Assembly: GCA_035772785.1 (NCBI GenBank)
Contig: JAOCPU010000004.1
Span: 682,001 to 746,000, forward strand
Direction of reading: 5' to 3'
DNA: 64,000 nucleotides
Source of the DNA: Phlebiopsis flavidoalba
Lineage: Eukaryota; Basidiomycota; Agaricomycetes; Polyporales; Phanerochaetaceae
Shown here one piece after another: positions 28,251 to 40,080 of this stretch. Under the pieces are notes generated by a model that was not told the DNA's origin, did not search any database, and saw only the letters and a list, made by a program, of their open reading frames with translations. How positions within the stretch are numbered: position 1 is the stretch's first letter; each line of letters starts with the position of its first letter. Both the position numbers and the translations under genes were made by a program.

Positions 28251-29037
28251 AGCTTTCTATCTGTGTATGCACACTTGAATTGATTGCTCGCTAGATAATA
28301 TGGCGTACTTGATCGTATAAGCCCAGATCAGGGGAGCGTTTTAATCACAACTCTGAAACTGCACAAAGACACATGGTCCTATAGCAACACAGCCCACCCC
28401 CCTCGCCAGATCGATGCGCCACCCCACTCCGATGCTCTCTTTTTCCACCATGTCCGCGGCGACTTCCTTCATGCTATGACATTACGGATCCCGGTGGCCT
28501 CCGTTCAAGTGAGGCATTTCAGACACGAGGAAAACATATGGATAACAAGCGAAGGTGAGCCGTATACGCACCCGGCCTTCTGTTCGAACATCACTTACCC
28601 GTCTTCGTCTCTAGATGTGCTTACGATATCATCCTTTCTCAATGTATCCTGCGCGCCCGACGACTCCGGGCACCAGCAATCTGCTGCAAACGCACCCGCG
28701 TTGCGCACTGCTGGGCTGTCGCGGACAACGCGCTTCACATGACGAGACCAGGGCTTGAGTAAGCGGTTGGCAGCTTCGTGCTCCGCCACGGTAGTCTGTG
28801 GTCACCCCGCCATTGCACGCGTGGACGAATCGGCACCGTCCACTCATGCTCGACAGGAAACCCAGATCAAGCGCCAACGGAGTCTCCGCCTGGGCACCCT
28901 CCCGCTTTCGACGAGGCGGCCCATTTTGCTGTTCTGCAACCGACACAAGCATTCTAGGGAACGACTAACCCAGTCCCTCATGGAGCGACGAGAAATGGCG
29001 GTTCGGCATTTCCGAGACAACGTAGCATTGGCAAGGA

Positions 29038-29043
29038 TATAAG
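29038..29043 (+). promoter_or_regulatory. TATA-like element upstream of the GH18 gene
   Basis: GATATAAGAG lies about 95 bp before the chosen GH18 start codon, a usual distance for a fungal TATA element with a short leader. Confidence 0.35.
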
Positions 29044-29131
29044 AGCCATGGGGGAGAGGCATATTTCTTCAGCAGCTCTCGAACTCTGCCCTCTTACACC
29101 AGTCGATATCCAGGCACACTCAAGCTCTACA

Positions 29132-30425
29132 ATGATGGTACTCAAGCTTCAACATCTCCTAGCTGCTCTCCTTCTAGTCTGCTATCACCAACGTCTACTC
29201 TGTCTTTTGCCCTCCCTGCTGGGTGGGACAAGCTAGACCACGAAGCACGCGAGATCTCCTCTCGTGCCACTCCTGCTGCACCACACTTCGTTGTGTATGG
29301 TGACAAGGGTACATCTGGGAATACTGGACCTCCGGCTCCGTCTGCCATTAACGTACGTCTACCCCTATTTCTCAATGTTTCAGCTGCTCAGCCTCCCCCC
29401 TGAAACCAGGGCTTTAACGTCTTTCGCCCTCTCTTTCCTCCTGCTCGAAGGCGCGTGGGGACAAAGCTGAGGAGTGGGTCAGCCTTACGGCGGCTCAGCG
29501 CAGGAGCATCAAGTCCCAGTATGCTGCTGCGGGCATCAAGCTCGTCGTTTCCGTCTTTGGTTCCACTGACGTGCCCACCTCGACGCGGTGCCGATCCCAT
29601 TGCTACGGCCAACACCATGGCCGCGTGGGTCAAGCAATACGATTTGGATGGTATTGATGTTGACTATGAGGTATAATCCATCCATTTGCTCTTCAAGGCA
29701 GTAATTCATCATCTGTGTGATCACAGGACTTTAACGCGTTCGATGCTGGCGATGGCAAAAGCCGAGGCCTGGTTGATCTCTTTCACCACCCAGCTTCGCA
29801 CGCAGCAGCTGCCCGCCGGCCAATACCTCCTCACCCACGCGCGTAAGTAAACTTTGTTTTCGGCCGCTGCCGCGAAGTATGATAACCAACTTTGACCATC
29901 TCAGCCGTCGCTCCTTGGTTCTCTCTCCCAACTTCTGGGGCGGAGGAGGCTACCTCAAGGTCCACAACAGCGTCGGTAGCCTCATCGACTGGTACAATGT
30001 CCAATTCTACAACCGCAAGTGCCCAAATTTCTACGTCTATTTATCATCTCACTCACAACTTGCGACCGTAGAGGGCACCTCCGAGTACACCACCTGCGCA
30101 GGCCTGCTCACCGCAGCCTCGAGCGCTCACATGGCCCGAGACCGCGCTCTTACCAGATCGCAGCGAGCGGCGTGCCTCTGAGCAAGCTCGTCATCGGCAA
30201 GCCCGCGACGACGGGCGACGCGAGCAACGGGTTCATGTCCACCTCGACGCTCGCGAGCTGTGTCTCCCAGGCAAAGAACCAAGGCTGGAGTAAGCGATTT
30301 CTTCCTCTTCGTGAGATGCATGGATGCTGATGGCGCGTGCAGCGGGTGGCGTGATGGTGTGGGAGTTCCCTGACGCGGCCTCTTCGTGGATCACCGCTGT
30401 CCGCGCTTCGTCGTGGCCGGTCTAA
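29132..30425 (+). CDS. Secreted GH18 chitinase-like glycoside hydrolase
   Basis: Family 18 enzyme (chitinase or endo-beta-N-acetylglucosaminidase type) that hydrolyses beta-1,4-GlcNAc links, acting outside the cell in wall remodelling or nutrition. The ATG at 29,132 opens MMVLKLQHLLAALLL, a signal peptide. After a one-base slip the mature part follows: PAGWDKLDHEAREILSRATP (about 29,215) and HFVVYGDK. KLVVSVFGSTDVP (about 29,540) leads to the catalytic DxxDxDxE motif, seen as YDLDGIDVDYE (about 29,639-29,671), split from DFNAFDAGDGKAEAWL by an intron. Then come APVAPWFSPNFWGGG, IDWYNVQFYN (barrel strand with the conserved Tyr), LVIGKPATTGDAS and MVWEFPDAASSW, with a TAA at 30,423-30,425. Length is about 330 residues, a catalytic domain only, with no carbohydrate-binding module seen. 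It converges on the NTF2-like gene. Confidence 0.9.
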
Positions 30426-30870
30426 GCGAGAAATTCCCGCATGCGGCGCGTTTTTTTTTTTCCCGACCCCTTTTCGCTGCTCACACATTCAAGGGGCAAA
30501 GTTTTTTCACTTGTGTCCTTTCAATAGCTGGATAGATGTTTTGTTATCTTGGATTTCGGATTTCTTGGTCTGTTATTTGTATTTGTAGCATTACTCTCGT
30601 GTGCCGCTGGGGCATGTGTCGCTCTGTATCATGGTTTGCATGTAAATTTTTGTGCCTCATGGCCGAGCTAGTTGAACACCATCAAAACCTTTTCAGATAG
30701 ATTTTTGCCGTTGCGCAGTGTTGAGAGACGGAGGTGAGAATTCATTAGGTGGAATGATGATCCCCGGGTTTCCATTACGCTTCTATTGTTACAGCATTTA
30801 CCTACACAATTGACGGCGCACAAAGTGCAATTCTTCTGCGTTACGTTGTGAGCTCTGAGAACATCGGAGA

Positions 30871-31587
30871 TTAGGCCGCAGACTGAGTCTCCTTTGCTTC
30901 GAACTCCTGCGATCGGGTAAGACTCAGCTTGAGACCGAGTGATTGAGAGCACATTTGTTGCTCACCTCGCGGAGCTGATTGAGCTGCCCCTTCCACGCAA
31001 GGTACGCTGCCCCAGAGTCCGACCAGACCTGGTAGTCAGTCACCTTGCCGTCCTCGTCGAAATCGAGCACATAGGCAAACTGCTCATCCACCAGTTGCCC
31101 GCGCCCTCTCCTTCGACCCACCTGAACCTCGCTTTGCCTTTGGCGGACACCTTGCGTGTCTCAGTGTCGACGACCCACTCACCTGCGGAGAGGCCGCCCT
31201 CAGTCAGAGCTCCTTTCAAAGCGGAGTTGAAGTGGACGTTACCAAAGCTCATGTCCTCGTAGACGAGGTACTTGTGGAGGAGCATGAAGTACTCCTCGAT
31301 GGAGTTGGGTCCACTCAGGCCCGTGAAAGTCCGTCCTATGAAGGGCGCAAGAAGAGGCAGACCAATGCTCATGTGCAGAGACCTGGATTGTGTGGTCGAA
31401 AAGTGAGACAAGACGGCCTGCAGCGAGCCCTTCTCCGAGAGGTCCTTGCACAGGGCCTGTGCAGACGCGAGGAAGCTGGGAACGTGTGAGAGGCATAGCG
31501 GGGGCAACACGTTGTTGTTTCTTTTCTGTGTCGTAAAGTGCGACGGGGCTTTCTGTCTCGTCAACACGTTTGTTGTGCTCGCCGCAT
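30871..31587 (-). CDS. NTF2/SnoaL-like small protein
   Basis: A cystatin-like alpha+beta (NTF2 superfamily) protein of about 190 residues with unknown substrate; no catalytic residues can be assigned. A first exon MRRAQQT (start 31,587) splices to FLASAQALCKDLSEKGS at 31,474. Then IGRTFTGLSG, SIEEYFMLLHKYLVYEDMSF, WVVDTETRKVSAKGKARF (conserved strand pair), FAYVLDFDEDGKVTDYQVWS and YLAWKGQLNQLRE follow. A final intron joins EFEAKETQSAA and a stop at 30,871-30,873. One frame slip lies near 31,085. The first exon has a GTGTTG donor and is less sure. The neighbouring GH18 gene is convergent, so no shared regulation is implied. Confidence 0.75.
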
Positions 31588-32024
31588 GGAGGCTGATGAC
31601 GCGGCCTTCTGATATACTACGCCTGCCTAATGTGGCTGTGTACGCGGTAAATCAGCAGCACGTGATGCAACACGAGGCACGCTCTCGACGTATGAACGGG
31701 CCCACGGGCTGGCCAAGCGCGCCGGACGGAACCCCGACGCTGCTCAATTGCAGGCTTGTCCGTGGCCATCAATTCATTTTGGCGAAGGTAACCTTTACCC
31801 TTGCGCCTTTATATACCTTCTTCTCGCCCTGGGCCACTGCTTGTTCCTTCCCCCCTGCCCTCATCTGCTATCCCCCTCGCTGTCGCGAGCGGCGCGAAGC
31901 CCTCCAGGATAGCCCGTCCCGCAGTCTCCGTCAGACCACGAGCACTACTGCTTGACTCGTGTCGATCGACCACCGACCTCCTCCCTCTCCGCTATCGCAT
32001 TGTCCTGGTGTCTGCTACGCCTTG
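31588..32024. promoter_or_regulatory. Divergent promoter between NTF2-like and coiled-coil genes
   Basis: The 437-bp gap between outward-facing starts has a TATATA/TATATAAAG element near 31,808-31,816, readable on both strands, and a pyrimidine-rich tract at 31,815-31,870 just upstream of the plus-strand gene. Confidence 0.4.
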
Positions 32025-33054
32025 ATGGAGTACCTTCAGGTTCCAACAGACAGGAGGGCAGCCTCGCCAAGCACAGAAAGCGCCGAGGAGTCATCGAGCT
32101 CGTCCGTCAGGTACGCTCTCCTGCCCCCTGCTCGTTAGCCTCTTGTCGCCGCTCGGCGATGTCTAAACTTGGCTTGGTAGTCTTGATGCCGCCCTCGCTG
32201 CGGCAAGTCAGCGCGCTTTGCACTACGAGGTGCAGATCAAAGATTTGGAGGTGCGCGTCGGCCGATTCGCCTCGTACCCGCGTCAGGTCGTTCTCATGCG
32301 GACTGCGATCTGCTTGTATAGGGCAAGCTCGCCGAAGATTTGGAGAAACTCTCGGGCCATCGACAACCTCCTTCGCGACGTTGTCCAGAGCCTTCATGTA
32401 AGCCCCGTTCTTTCTCTCTTCTCTCCCACCAAACGCCCATCTACCCACAAATTTCCTTCCGTGTGTTTCCCACCGCTCACATGGATTTCCCGCTACTCCG
32501 CATACGCAAAAAACGTTCCGCATCCGCACTCAACCACACAAATACCCTACGTCGAGCACACACGCTGCAGGACGATCTCATGGCACTGGAAGAGCTGGGC
32601 TCCGAGCTGACCCGCGGGACTGTAGGCACCCAGGTGCAGCAAGCATACGGCAGTGGTCTACGACCGTGCGGGCGAGACAAGGTTCGTGGATTACATCGGA
32701 GGTGCAATCACATGTCCTGTCCGCAACTGCTAATGAGGTTATGTGACATGCAGGCGCAGACACGAAAAGCTCCGTCGAGAGCCTGTTTGAGTGGCTGAAA
32801 CACGCCCGTCCCTCTTCGCCTGCGCGAACGATCATATTATTCACCTCGAACGCGGCCAGTCAAGCGCGCGCTGGAAGTCCTCATTGTGAGTGTCGCATTT
32901 TCGTGGCCCGCGCGAGTGTGTTCTGCAAAATGGGCAGCACCGTTTGGGCAGGGTCGGCTTTCTGTTGTGGCGCTCATAGTGTGGGGCTGGTAACACCATC
33001 AGCCTGCTCATTGCCATCCCTATTCCCCGGATGGTCGCGCCTCTGGCAGATTGA
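32025..33054 (+). CDS. Unknown protein with N-terminal coiled coil
   Basis: I do not recognise the family. The ATG at 32,025 opens MEYLQVPTDRRAASPSTESA with a Ser run. After an intron comes a heptad-like helix: LDAALAAASQRALHYEVQIK (about 32,183), KLAEDLEKLSRAIDNLLRD (about 32,325) and DDLMALEELGSELTRGT (about 32,571). A second part, AVVYDRAGETRFVDYIGGAI (about 32,650) and SSVESLFEWLKHARPSSPAR (about 32,770), ends LLIAIPIPRMVAPLAD with a TGA at 33,052-33,054. At least four introns and two slips are needed. The exon chain and plausible splice sites make it a real gene; a short C-terminal hydrophobic segment is present. Confidence 0.6.
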
Positions 33055-34000
33055 CAGGTAGGGCGCCGCAATAGATCGTGGTCCCACGGTGATTGGAATT
33101 CCCACTGTCGCTAACTTCTGCTAATGTCCACAGCGCAGCCTCTTTGCCTTCGCATTTCTCGCATTGTATGTGGATTGCAAATGGATATAACTCTTGCGTG
33201 GGGCAGTGCGCGCACTATCGACAGCTGACAGCGGCTCGTCTGGGGCGAGCGGCTGATGAGCTAACGTGCTTCGATATCCGGATCCCCCTCTTTCCTCTTC
33301 TATGGATACGATCCTTTCATTTCATTCTATCCATCTTCTCATTCAGTTCCGGTTTTTTTCCCCATCTTACTTCCGCTTTGCTGTTCTTAATGTTCTCTCT
33401 GGCTTGCATAACATCCCGAATGCTCTCGGCTGCAAACGTCTCTCGTTCACCACCCATTATGTCCCGGCCCTTTTAACCAACCCACGCTCGCTCTTCCGAC
33501 GAATTCTTTCACGTCTTATACCGGACACTCACGGCTGTAACATTATTGTTGTAATATATCTTCTATAGATGCCCCATATGTTCTCGAGTGATTGAAACAC
33601 AGGATTAATCGAAAAATTAAACACTGGCCCCCATGACTCACGGCCATTAGAACTTCTTACCCTTCAGCTGACGGGATGCGCAAACCTTCCTCAAGCTTAG
33701 CACCACTGATATCCCAACAAATGGCTACAGTAACTTCGACGTATTCATATCCCTTCTACCCTCATGCCAGTGGAAATTAAGTGCTCATGTCACGGTGGCT
33801 GTACCACACAGGCGTCGCCACTAGGAAGCTGGCGGTCGCAAGCTTTCGGTACATGTGAATTGCCTGAAATTCACAATACGCCGTCACCCCCTTCTTCTCT
33901 CAACTTCCTAGTTTCCTACATACCACCACAACTATATATGCCGGTTGTCCCCTGAGAAAACTTGGTGAATTCATGCAAGCGCTCTAACCGACCGCTGGCG
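33055..34000. other. Intergenic region, nothing recognised
   Basis: AT-richer DNA with a pyrimidine-rich stretch near 33,280-33,420. Open frames here are short and hydrophobic from T-richness only. It precedes the left duplication unit. Confidence 0.45.
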
Positions 34001-37000
34001 CTTCTCTGAGATGGCAAACTGTTCAAGCTTGAACATCTCGCCGCGACAATGCGAAGGCTCATCAAGCAATCATAGCCACTTCATGTACCGGAAAGCGGTC
34101 CTCCGAAGGGTGCATACCTTCGTATTGCGCTTAAAGCGCTGTCGCGTTAACTCAAACAGTAAACTCACGTGCGTTCCTCAACGTTCCTTCGCTCCCTCGA
34201 CACTCGAGCCTTTCGAGCAATTCTTTAGCAGAGCGGTCCACCCCCCTCGACACTGTACAGGCACAAATACGCATGTATCTAATGGTACTGAGCATCAAAC
34301 ACGTGCAAGATGTCTACGGGCGGTGCAATAGATAGTGAGGACTCATTCAATGCAGACTCACCCGAAACACACGAGATGCTTCTCTAACGTATGTGATGGT
34401 TCACTTCATACTTATTAGTTCCTACCAGTACCACACGTCCCTTCGCTAATTACGGTCCTCCCCATCCAACACGAAATGACTCCTATTTCCACGTCTCCTT
34501 TTCTTGAATTCCCGATCGTCTGCGACTCCGTCCATGAACTGGCAAGCGGTACCGTGTTCTCGGATGTCGACTCTTCATTTGGTGTAGGTCGAGGAATAAG
34601 TACTGAACGTCACTGTCAAGACGCTGTCTAAGCCGCACTTCACCCATCAGCCTTTAACCGTCTCAGCCCCTCTCCGAGGGGTGTGTCGACCACACCGGCT
34701 GCGATAAAAGCGATCTGCTGCCAAATTACGCCTGTGAGAGGAATGTTTCTCGTTGACATGTCTCGTAGCATCAGCTCACGTACCCCCAAGTATAGCATGC
34801 GTGTTTGGACGGGGCGACGCTCTAATAAAAAATACAGAAACAGCACGGCCTAGCAGTATTTATGCCTAGAGCTCTCTCACCACGTCTACTGCAGGGTTTT
34901 TCCCACTCGGGTGGGGTCCCACTGTGAGTCGATAGCCAGAACCTCATCTGAAATACGGCGAAGTTCACTTTGGCGATGTTGGCTACTTTTCAATGACGTG
35001 ATGTCTTTGTTCGACTGTTTTCAAACGCAACTCAATTCTACCGACGACCGCCCCCAACCCAAAGACTCCGATACCACTACACTATATCGCGGGGGATTCC
35101 ATTTCCAATTAATGTCATAGAAGCCAGCGATGTTCGATGTAATGCGTGGATACCGGGAACGTACAAGAGCAGAGGGTTAGAGGTGATTGAGGGCCAGGTA
35201 GAAGTGTGGGGGTATCCTATTGACGCGTAGAGCCTCCGCTCATTCTGGGTCCACGGGGTCCACAGCACTGCTCAGGGGCGGAAATGTTGGGAGCAGTCTG
35301 AACATCGGATAATGTCTGCAAATACTGAGGAAGGTGCAATGGACTTAAGCTTCGAAGCCCAGCTTGCAGAGTGGTCCTAGCACGAAGATCGGCTTGAATC
35401 TTCGTCAAGGAAGTAAATTTTGAAAAACTTCAACTCACTGTTGGTTCGAACATGCAAAAAAAACGTCCGAACACAGCTCCCTATACAAATCCCGAGACTT
35501 GGTTTATTTTCGTGCGTGGACATGTCAAAACTAAACTGCTGATTGGGCTTATCTGTTGGTGCTCCTTCGGTTCTAAAACAGCAGCGCAGTGTATTCGACG
35601 CAAGCGCGAACGTCACTCGGGGAGGGGACAGTAGCCAACTTAAACGGCGTCATTTTCACGAAAGCTTGTCGTGTACAGGATCGCCCGCCGCCAGACATGG
35701 CAAGACCTACGACCCTCAAGCTTGAATCTTGCCAATCTCGGGCTGGCACCTCCATGTCACACAAGGAGGCAGCTAATCAGTGTATTACTGTCCTCCGCTA
35801 CGTAGTCAAAAAGCGACTATTAATTCCTGCCACGAACCTTGGCTGCTCGGGGCAGAGCCACCACAGTTTTCGGACTCACATGACGATACTTCAGACGCAT
35901 GCTGTTGGAAGTTGATAGCCCCGACGGCGGAAGACCAACCCGACGACTGTGATTCAGCTATGGTATGTCTCTAGTATCAGTTGTAAGTTGATGTTATCTA
36001 CTAATCTGCCGCAGTCCTATTCCTCAAATGGGCCTCGAGACCCCGTAAAACCCGCATTGCTTGACTACATTCTAGAAGTATGAAGTTTTATGCGCCTGTT
36101 TGGCCTGTGGCTCTGAACCATATATCATCAGTCATTCGATGTCGAGACCGCGATTGCATGCGAGGAAGGGACGTCAGTACAGTCCTTTCGGTTCGTGCAT
36201 CATGCTGCCTTGAGTAGGACGGAACTACTATATGACTCTTATTTTTGATTATAGGGACAACCTTGGCCGCAAGATTTTGCCGACTGGCTGCTTCGCTCGA
36301 ATAAACCTGTCGCTGACATCTCCTGGGATAATAGTAGGTGAACATAACCACTATTTGCACTACTCACTCAGGGCTTATGCCTATCAAAGTGGGGATGATT
36401 CCTCCAAAAGAGGAAAGCTCCATCTCATGTAATGAGCCAGTAAGCATCAAAGCAGATGCATCATCCCTGCTGTCATCCTATGAAGACATACGAGAGAGTT
36501 TACAATCTGATGACCAGGGCGTTGGGGTCCTCAGCGGAAGGGAATGAGGAGTCTCAAACGGCTAATTCCGCACTGTCTGATGATAAGCAAGTAAGTTCTT
36601 TGAATGATTATCACTATCAACGGTCTAAAATTTAGTCTTTCCAGAAGATGCATACCTGCGCGCGCATTGTTACAAACCATACCCAAAGGTCTGTACCTTA
36701 GCCTCTCCCCAAATCGGAGACCGTGACCTTCCTAATATGTGGCGCCAACTAATTATGTATAAGGCTCATGGATCTACGAAGACACTTAGAAGTATCACAT
36801 TTCAGCCAGAATTGTAAGTGTGCTCCACATGGGCTCTCTGCGGGTCAAAAAATCTTTTATTTAAGTGAGTCCAGTCAGTCCCTCAACAAGACTGAACTCC
36901 CTAATCATCTACTACTTAAATGTACATTGACAGATTGCCCCTAATTGCAGATGACAAAAACACAGTGGAAAGCCTTGTCCCAGCTGAATTACTAGACCCT

Positions 37001-39600
37001 TCAAGTCCCGCTCAAAAGGATATTCCCAAGAAGGTCCGGAATCTGCCAACCGCAACAGAAGCATCCGCGTCATATAATTTCAACATGATAATGGCGCTCG
37101 AGGTATGCCTGACGCCTGCAGGACAACCGGGGTCCGGTGGATGGCATCAGCGACGGGCCACAATCTCTTCTTTGATTTCATTCGTTGGGTACGTCCTCTG
37201 CTCCAGGCTTGTGAACCCGTCATTTTTTGATGCTGCCTGAAGATCTTGAGGAGGAATGGACTAGAGTAGGACCTCTCGCCTCCGACGAAAATCGTTGGGA
37301 GGTTTTCAGACAGAAAGTCCATGGCATGATGACGAGGCTCATTCTGGACAGCAAGCTGGTGCCCACGGCATTTTATGTGGATAGTTCGCCTCCTGACCAT
37401 GGAAAAGGCCCACGGTTTCAACGTAACTCTTGGTGTCGGCGCCTGTGCAGATGTATACCTTGGGCGGTATGAAGGGGAAGCAGTTGCGGTCAAACGATTC
37501 CGTCAAATTTTCTTGCAATCCAGAGACTCCGGCCGTGTATCTGCTACCGAGGTACATGTTCATAGTGACCCTATAGAAATTAGATGACCACTCACTCACG
37601 CTAGCAGGTTGCTTGGGCGATCTCGGTTCAGCATTATCATCTTGACCATCCCCAACATATGCAAACCATTGTGTTGATGTATGACGAACCAGGTGGTCCT
37701 TTGGGGGCTCAAGGCGCCGTGTATCCACTAATGAAGAACGGAGACGCCGCAAGCTATGTAAGAAGCACGATCTGAGTTCGAGCGAAGCTCATCGAATGGT
37801 TGGTGGACCTCTATCAGAGCTCAAGAAATACTCATGAACTGCCTTTCAGTTCCATCAAGTTGCGCTTGCTCTAGACTATTCACACAGCAAAAACGTGATA
37901 CATGGGAATTTACATGCAGTAAGATACTTAAACGTCTCATGATTTCATCCCTCACGCTATCGACCTGAACAAAGCACAACGTTCTCATCGACCGCCGGAG
38001 GCAATGTGAAATTGACCGATTTTGGTATCGCAAACCCCTCGAACTCAACGATGAGGAGCGTCCGCATATCGCAGTTATGGAGCCGCACGTTGGATGGCTC
38101 CAGAAATCCTCTTAGCGTTTCAGCAGAGGGACGCCACAGACGATGACATGAGCCCGATTTGTCATACCCACAGCAAGCGACGTATTCCTCCTTCGGCATG
38201 TGTATGATACAGGTATTTAAATACTTGATTCTACCAAGCAAGTCTGCTGAACAATAGCAGATTTTTGACCAGGACCATTCCATTTCCTGCATCTCCAACG
38301 ATTCTGTGGGACGAGCGATCAGCGACGGAAAACTCCCCGAGCGTCCCATGTATTTGAACGACATGCTTTGGGACATTATTCAAGACTGCTGGAAGTACAA
38401 TCCGGTCGAAAGACCGACTGCCGGACAACTTGCTGCCCGCTTGGAGGCCCTGATGGTGTGAGCAGCACAAATATTTCAACCCTTCATCTCCGTTGGCTCA
38501 GTTTCATACGATCCACTACCATAGGAGATGCGGAGGCTGCCGAAGTTGCTGGCTCCCAAATGGGCGTTGAATCCTCGAGTGACATCCGAGGAAACTGTGA
38601 CTGAGAGATCTGAACCGATCTGGACACGTCGTACGGAGACTGTAGGATGTATGCGGGCGTTTTTGCCACACATATACATATACTCAGTATACAAAAGCTG
38701 TCGTGAATGCACATGTTTGAGGTTTGCGACCGTCCGACTGGGATTCGTTCATACGTTCGGGGCAAGACCACTGACGAAGCCTTGATTGAAATCCTCCCAA
38801 AGCCAGATCAAACCGGTTCTCCTACGCGTCCTCCGATCCCGTTCCCACAACCCCCACCTCCCGCCTGATATCGAAGTCTTCTCCAAAGTTTCGTTCGGGG
38901 TCCCTCGTCAGGTTTTCGTGCCTTTTGGAGTTTGTATCGTTTTGTCGTTATTTTACGAGGAAGAACGCTTGCGAGGTGTCATGGGCGTGCTCAGTGCAGC
39001 TGGCGTGATAGATAAAGGAGAGCACGCAGGCGACAGCGCCACCACCGAAGCGAGCTTCGGAGTTGTGGGGAAAGAAACATTGTTGAGTGGCGCGTTGGCA
39101 TGTTAATATCGCCGTTGTGGAAGAGAGAGCAAGTGTGCCGCTGCTTTAGAAAATATATCAATGCTATGTCTGAGATCTTAGAAACTAGCGTCCACAATGG
39201 CCGCGACGCGCCTTCGGGAGTGGGCGGCGTCCTAAGCTTCCACTCGACAAAACGCGAGCGCCTAATGTTTAATAAAGCAAGGCGGAAGACGCGCCGTCGG
39301 AGGACGTACTTTGCGGAACGTCGACGAGACGGGCTCGAGCGGTGACGACGGTGCAGAGACATGTGTTTGGTGAGCTCCGGTGCGACTATCAAAACATTTT
39401 GACACGGTCCAAGCAACGGAGCCTGGAGGCCAGAAGCGAGGATTTCGTTCGTGTTGTCGCCGACGAACGGCGGGCCGGATCAGGTTCTGCAACGGCCCGT
39501 CGCTACGGTTGGACAATGGAAGGGCGGAAGGAGAATCGCTTGCTACACTACTAACATCTCTACTACCTTACAGGCGTGTGCCTCTAGGTCTGGGTGCGAC
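34000..39600. repeat. Segmental duplication, unit 1
   Basis: Left copy of a tandem duplication with 40,080-46,250. Shared landmarks: GTGAGGACTCATTCAA (34,335) versus GTGAGTACTCATTCAA (40,250); TTGGCGATGTTGGCT (34,971 and 40,817); the kinase gene; GATATCGAAGTCTTC (38,867 and 45,025); GTTTTGTCGTTATTT (38,939 and 45,545); ACTTTGCGGAACGTCG (39,307 and 46,012). Copies differ by many substitutions and indels. The right copy has about 440 extra bp (45,063-45,505). Unit edges are approximate. Confidence 0.75.
35754..38461 (+). pseudogene. TKL-like protein kinase, copy 1; probably inactive
   Basis: Kinase of the tyrosine-kinase-like type that is expanded in agaricomycetes. A start codon shared with copy 2 (ATGTCACACAA at 35,754) precedes an N-terminal part of unknown function (for example PQDFADWLLRSNKPVADIS at about 36,260; MYIDRLPLIADDKNT at 36,920). 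The kinase domain starts with LGVGACADVYLGRYEGEAVA (about 37,430) and the VAVKRFR lysine. The catalytic loop reads VIHGNLHA (about 37,897), with Asn where the proton-accepting Asp of HxD should be, while the metal-binding DFG is kept (LTDFGIANPS, about 38,013). SFGMCMI, WDIIQDCWKYNPVERPTAGQ (about 38,371) and a TGA at 38,459-38,461 close it. Many frame breaks occur; I cannot tell decay from assembly error at each, but density exceeds that in the housekeeping genes. Confidence 0.7.
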
Positions 39601-40080
39601 TGGCTGTAGTCAACGTTCGCCCTGCCTCTGACTTGTAAATCACCGCAACAGTGCCAGCGAGACGCTGCGAAGGCTGCCGACTCAGCGAGCAATGGTAGGC
39701 ACCCCGTGCGACCGCAAAGCAGTCACCGATAGGCGTACATATTCTGCTCCAAGTCGAGTCGTACACTAGCAAGACGCTTCTCTAATGGTCACAACCGAAC
39801 GGTGCTTACTTGCAAATCTTAGTAGATGGAAACATGATCAGAACACGTGATCATTGTCTCTTCAGTTCTAGATCATGTTCCACCCCGGAGCCATTGAGGC
39901 ACGGCTGGGCCACAAGGGACTGAGACCAGACAGTTCGAAAGTCCTACCTAGGTCAGGGGATAGGCTTCGACTTCGATGCCTGCCAAGTACTGGCAGATGG
40001 TGGCACTGGCCCGAGTGGAGCCGAAAGCTTTCCATACGCAAGGTAAAAAGGCATATGGGAGGGATAGCCTTCGCTCCTCA
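38462..40080. other. Inter-copy region, no supported gene
   Basis: Past the kinase copy lies sequence also present after copy 2 (38,790-39,560), so it belongs to the duplicated unit. Short frames on both strands (for example minus 39,160-39,416, plus 38,786-39,106) are not conserved in frame between the two copies, which argues against a protein. From 39,600 to about 40,080 no counterpart was traced. Confidence 0.4.

Noticed and set aside
35435..35460. GGTTCGAAC-type sequences (also near 41,264) as tRNA T-loops
   Set aside because: No matching acceptor, D-arm or anticodon arm could be folded around them.
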